A stretch of DNA of 6,077 nucleotides from an uncultured Prosthecobacter sp. (GTDB taxonomy: Bacteria > Verrucomicrobiota > Verrucomicrobiia > Verrucomicrobiales > Verrucomicrobiaceae), in contig CANNUR010000185.1 in NCBI GenBank assembly GCA_947523045.1, positions 1 through 6,077 of the forward strand, written 5' to 3'. Shown here piece after piece: positions 5,702-6,077 of the stretch. Made by a program: the position numbers and the translations under genes. How positions within the stretch are numbered: the stretch's first letter is position 1; every line of letters starts with the position of its first letter. A model generated the notes under the pieces. It did not search any database. It saw only the letters and a program-made list of their open reading frames with translations, and had not been told where the DNA came from.

Positions 5702-6019
5702 TCACATCCAGCCCTTCTTTTTTGCCGCCTCAATGTCTTGCGTCTTGCGAATCTTGTCCAGGTTTTCTCTATTCAGCCGTTCGTATTGCTGGTTCACCGC
5801 GAAGTAGGGCCCCAACCAGTCATCTTCGTGCGTGAACGCCATGGTCCACGCCAGGTTCGGAGGGAACACATAGCAATCCGGCACAGAGGTCCACGTGGGG
5901 CGCTGATCCATTTCGACTGCGCTTCGCCGATCGTTGGACAGAACAATGTAAGACGGCGCGACTTGTTGTTCGTACTGAGCACGTGCTTCAGATAGAGAAA
6001 CACTAGTGTAGTCCGTCAA
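5702..6019 (-). CDS. Small hypothetical protein, 105 residues
   Basis: This is a short soluble protein with no signal peptide or membrane helix and no family that I can name. Its most structured part is at about 49-74, CYVFPPNLAWTMAFTHEDD followed by WLGPYFA, rich in aromatics as in a compact beta-sheet core. A charged helix follows (about 77-103) with a lysine-rich end. The proposed start is TTG at 6019, because an in-frame TAA lies a few codons upstream and the next in-frame ATG (codon 37) would cut into the fold. This TTG overlaps the TGA of the upstream reading frame by four bases, which suggests translational coupling. There is no visible Shine-Dalgarno. GC content is near 53% and the gene ends just before the attC-like site, both consistent with a mobile cassette. 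The start is the uncertain part. Confidence 0.6.
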   Translation of the reverse strand: MTDYTSVSLSEARAQYEQQVAPSYIVLSNDRRSAVEMDQRPTWTSVPDCYVFPPNLAWTMAFTHEDDWLGPYFAVNQQYERLNRENLDKIRKTQDIEAAKKKGWM

Positions 6020-6077
6020 GCAGACTGTAAATTATTGAGTTTGATCCTTCCGCGTTTCACTTTTTCGAGAATGTCCG
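6016..6077 (-). CDS. C-terminal tail of a gene entering from the right edge
   Basis: One minus-strand frame is open from the right edge to TGA at 6018-6016 and reads DILEKVKRGRIKLNNLQSA, a plausible basic, probably helical C-terminus. The other two minus-strand frames are also interrupted nearby. The stop overlaps the TTG start of the next gene by four bases (TTGA), as in a tightly coupled operon. With only 19 visible residues no function can be given, and the frame could be chance. Confidence 0.35.
   Translation of the reverse strand, partial: DILEKVKRGRIKLNNLQSA

Noticed and set aside
5625..5705. N-terminal extension of the zinc-ribbon protein from GTG 5705
   Set aside because: The added 27 residues are a translation of the attC-like site; the ATG at 5624 directly precedes the conserved zinc ribbon. 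The GTGA overlap with the upstream stop keeps this from being excluded outright.

Overview
The window looks like a chromosomal piece from a high-GC bacterium, most likely a verrucomicrobiote (Opitutales-like). This assignment is an inference. It rests on the tandem Ser/Thr kinase / PEGA / FGE-like protein, whose activation segment (GTEGFVAPEGPG, then TGKDRLDFPD) I associate from memory with Verrucomicrobiota, on the weak or absent Shine-Dalgarno motifs, and on the strong GC bias. Sample 60-base lines give 70% GC at 4081-4140, but 52% at 5461-5520 and 53% at 5761-5820.

Layout, left to right. (1) Positions 1-2503, minus strand: a large membrane-anchored protein kinase with a cytoplasmic kinase domain, one membrane helix, and two PEGA plus FGE/SUMF1-like modules, the first FGE module being only half. 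It runs off the left edge a few residues before its expected end. (2) Positions 2504-2736: a divergent intergenic region with a plausible kinase promoter and a 90-base imperfect foldback element resembling a REP/BIME-type repeat. (3) Positions 2737-3168, plus strand: a short YacP/Rae1-like NYN-domain ribonuclease. (4) Positions 3169-3213: a convergent spacer with a GC hairpin, a 14-base tandem repeat, and a perfect 16-base palindrome that covers the stop codon of the next gene. (5) Positions 3214-4938, minus strand: an IlvD/Edd-family sugar-acid dehydratase, closest to L-arabinonate dehydratase. (6) Positions 4939-5105: the dehydratase leader, then a GC-rich hairpin, then the transition to lower GC. 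(7) Positions 5106-6077, minus strand: an accessory block of small unknown genes (a zinc-ribbon protein, a 105-residue protein and the tail of a third). A 57-base attC-like integron recombination site lies between the first two.

The left 5 kb is ordinary chromosomal content: signalling, RNA decay and sugar-acid catabolism, with no evident functional link between neighbours. The right 1 kb has the layout and composition of integron gene cassettes or similar acquired DNA. It is the most interesting part, but no integrase and no second clear attC site is visible here, so the cassette interpretation is only moderately supported. I see no tRNA, rRNA, CRISPR array or transposase.
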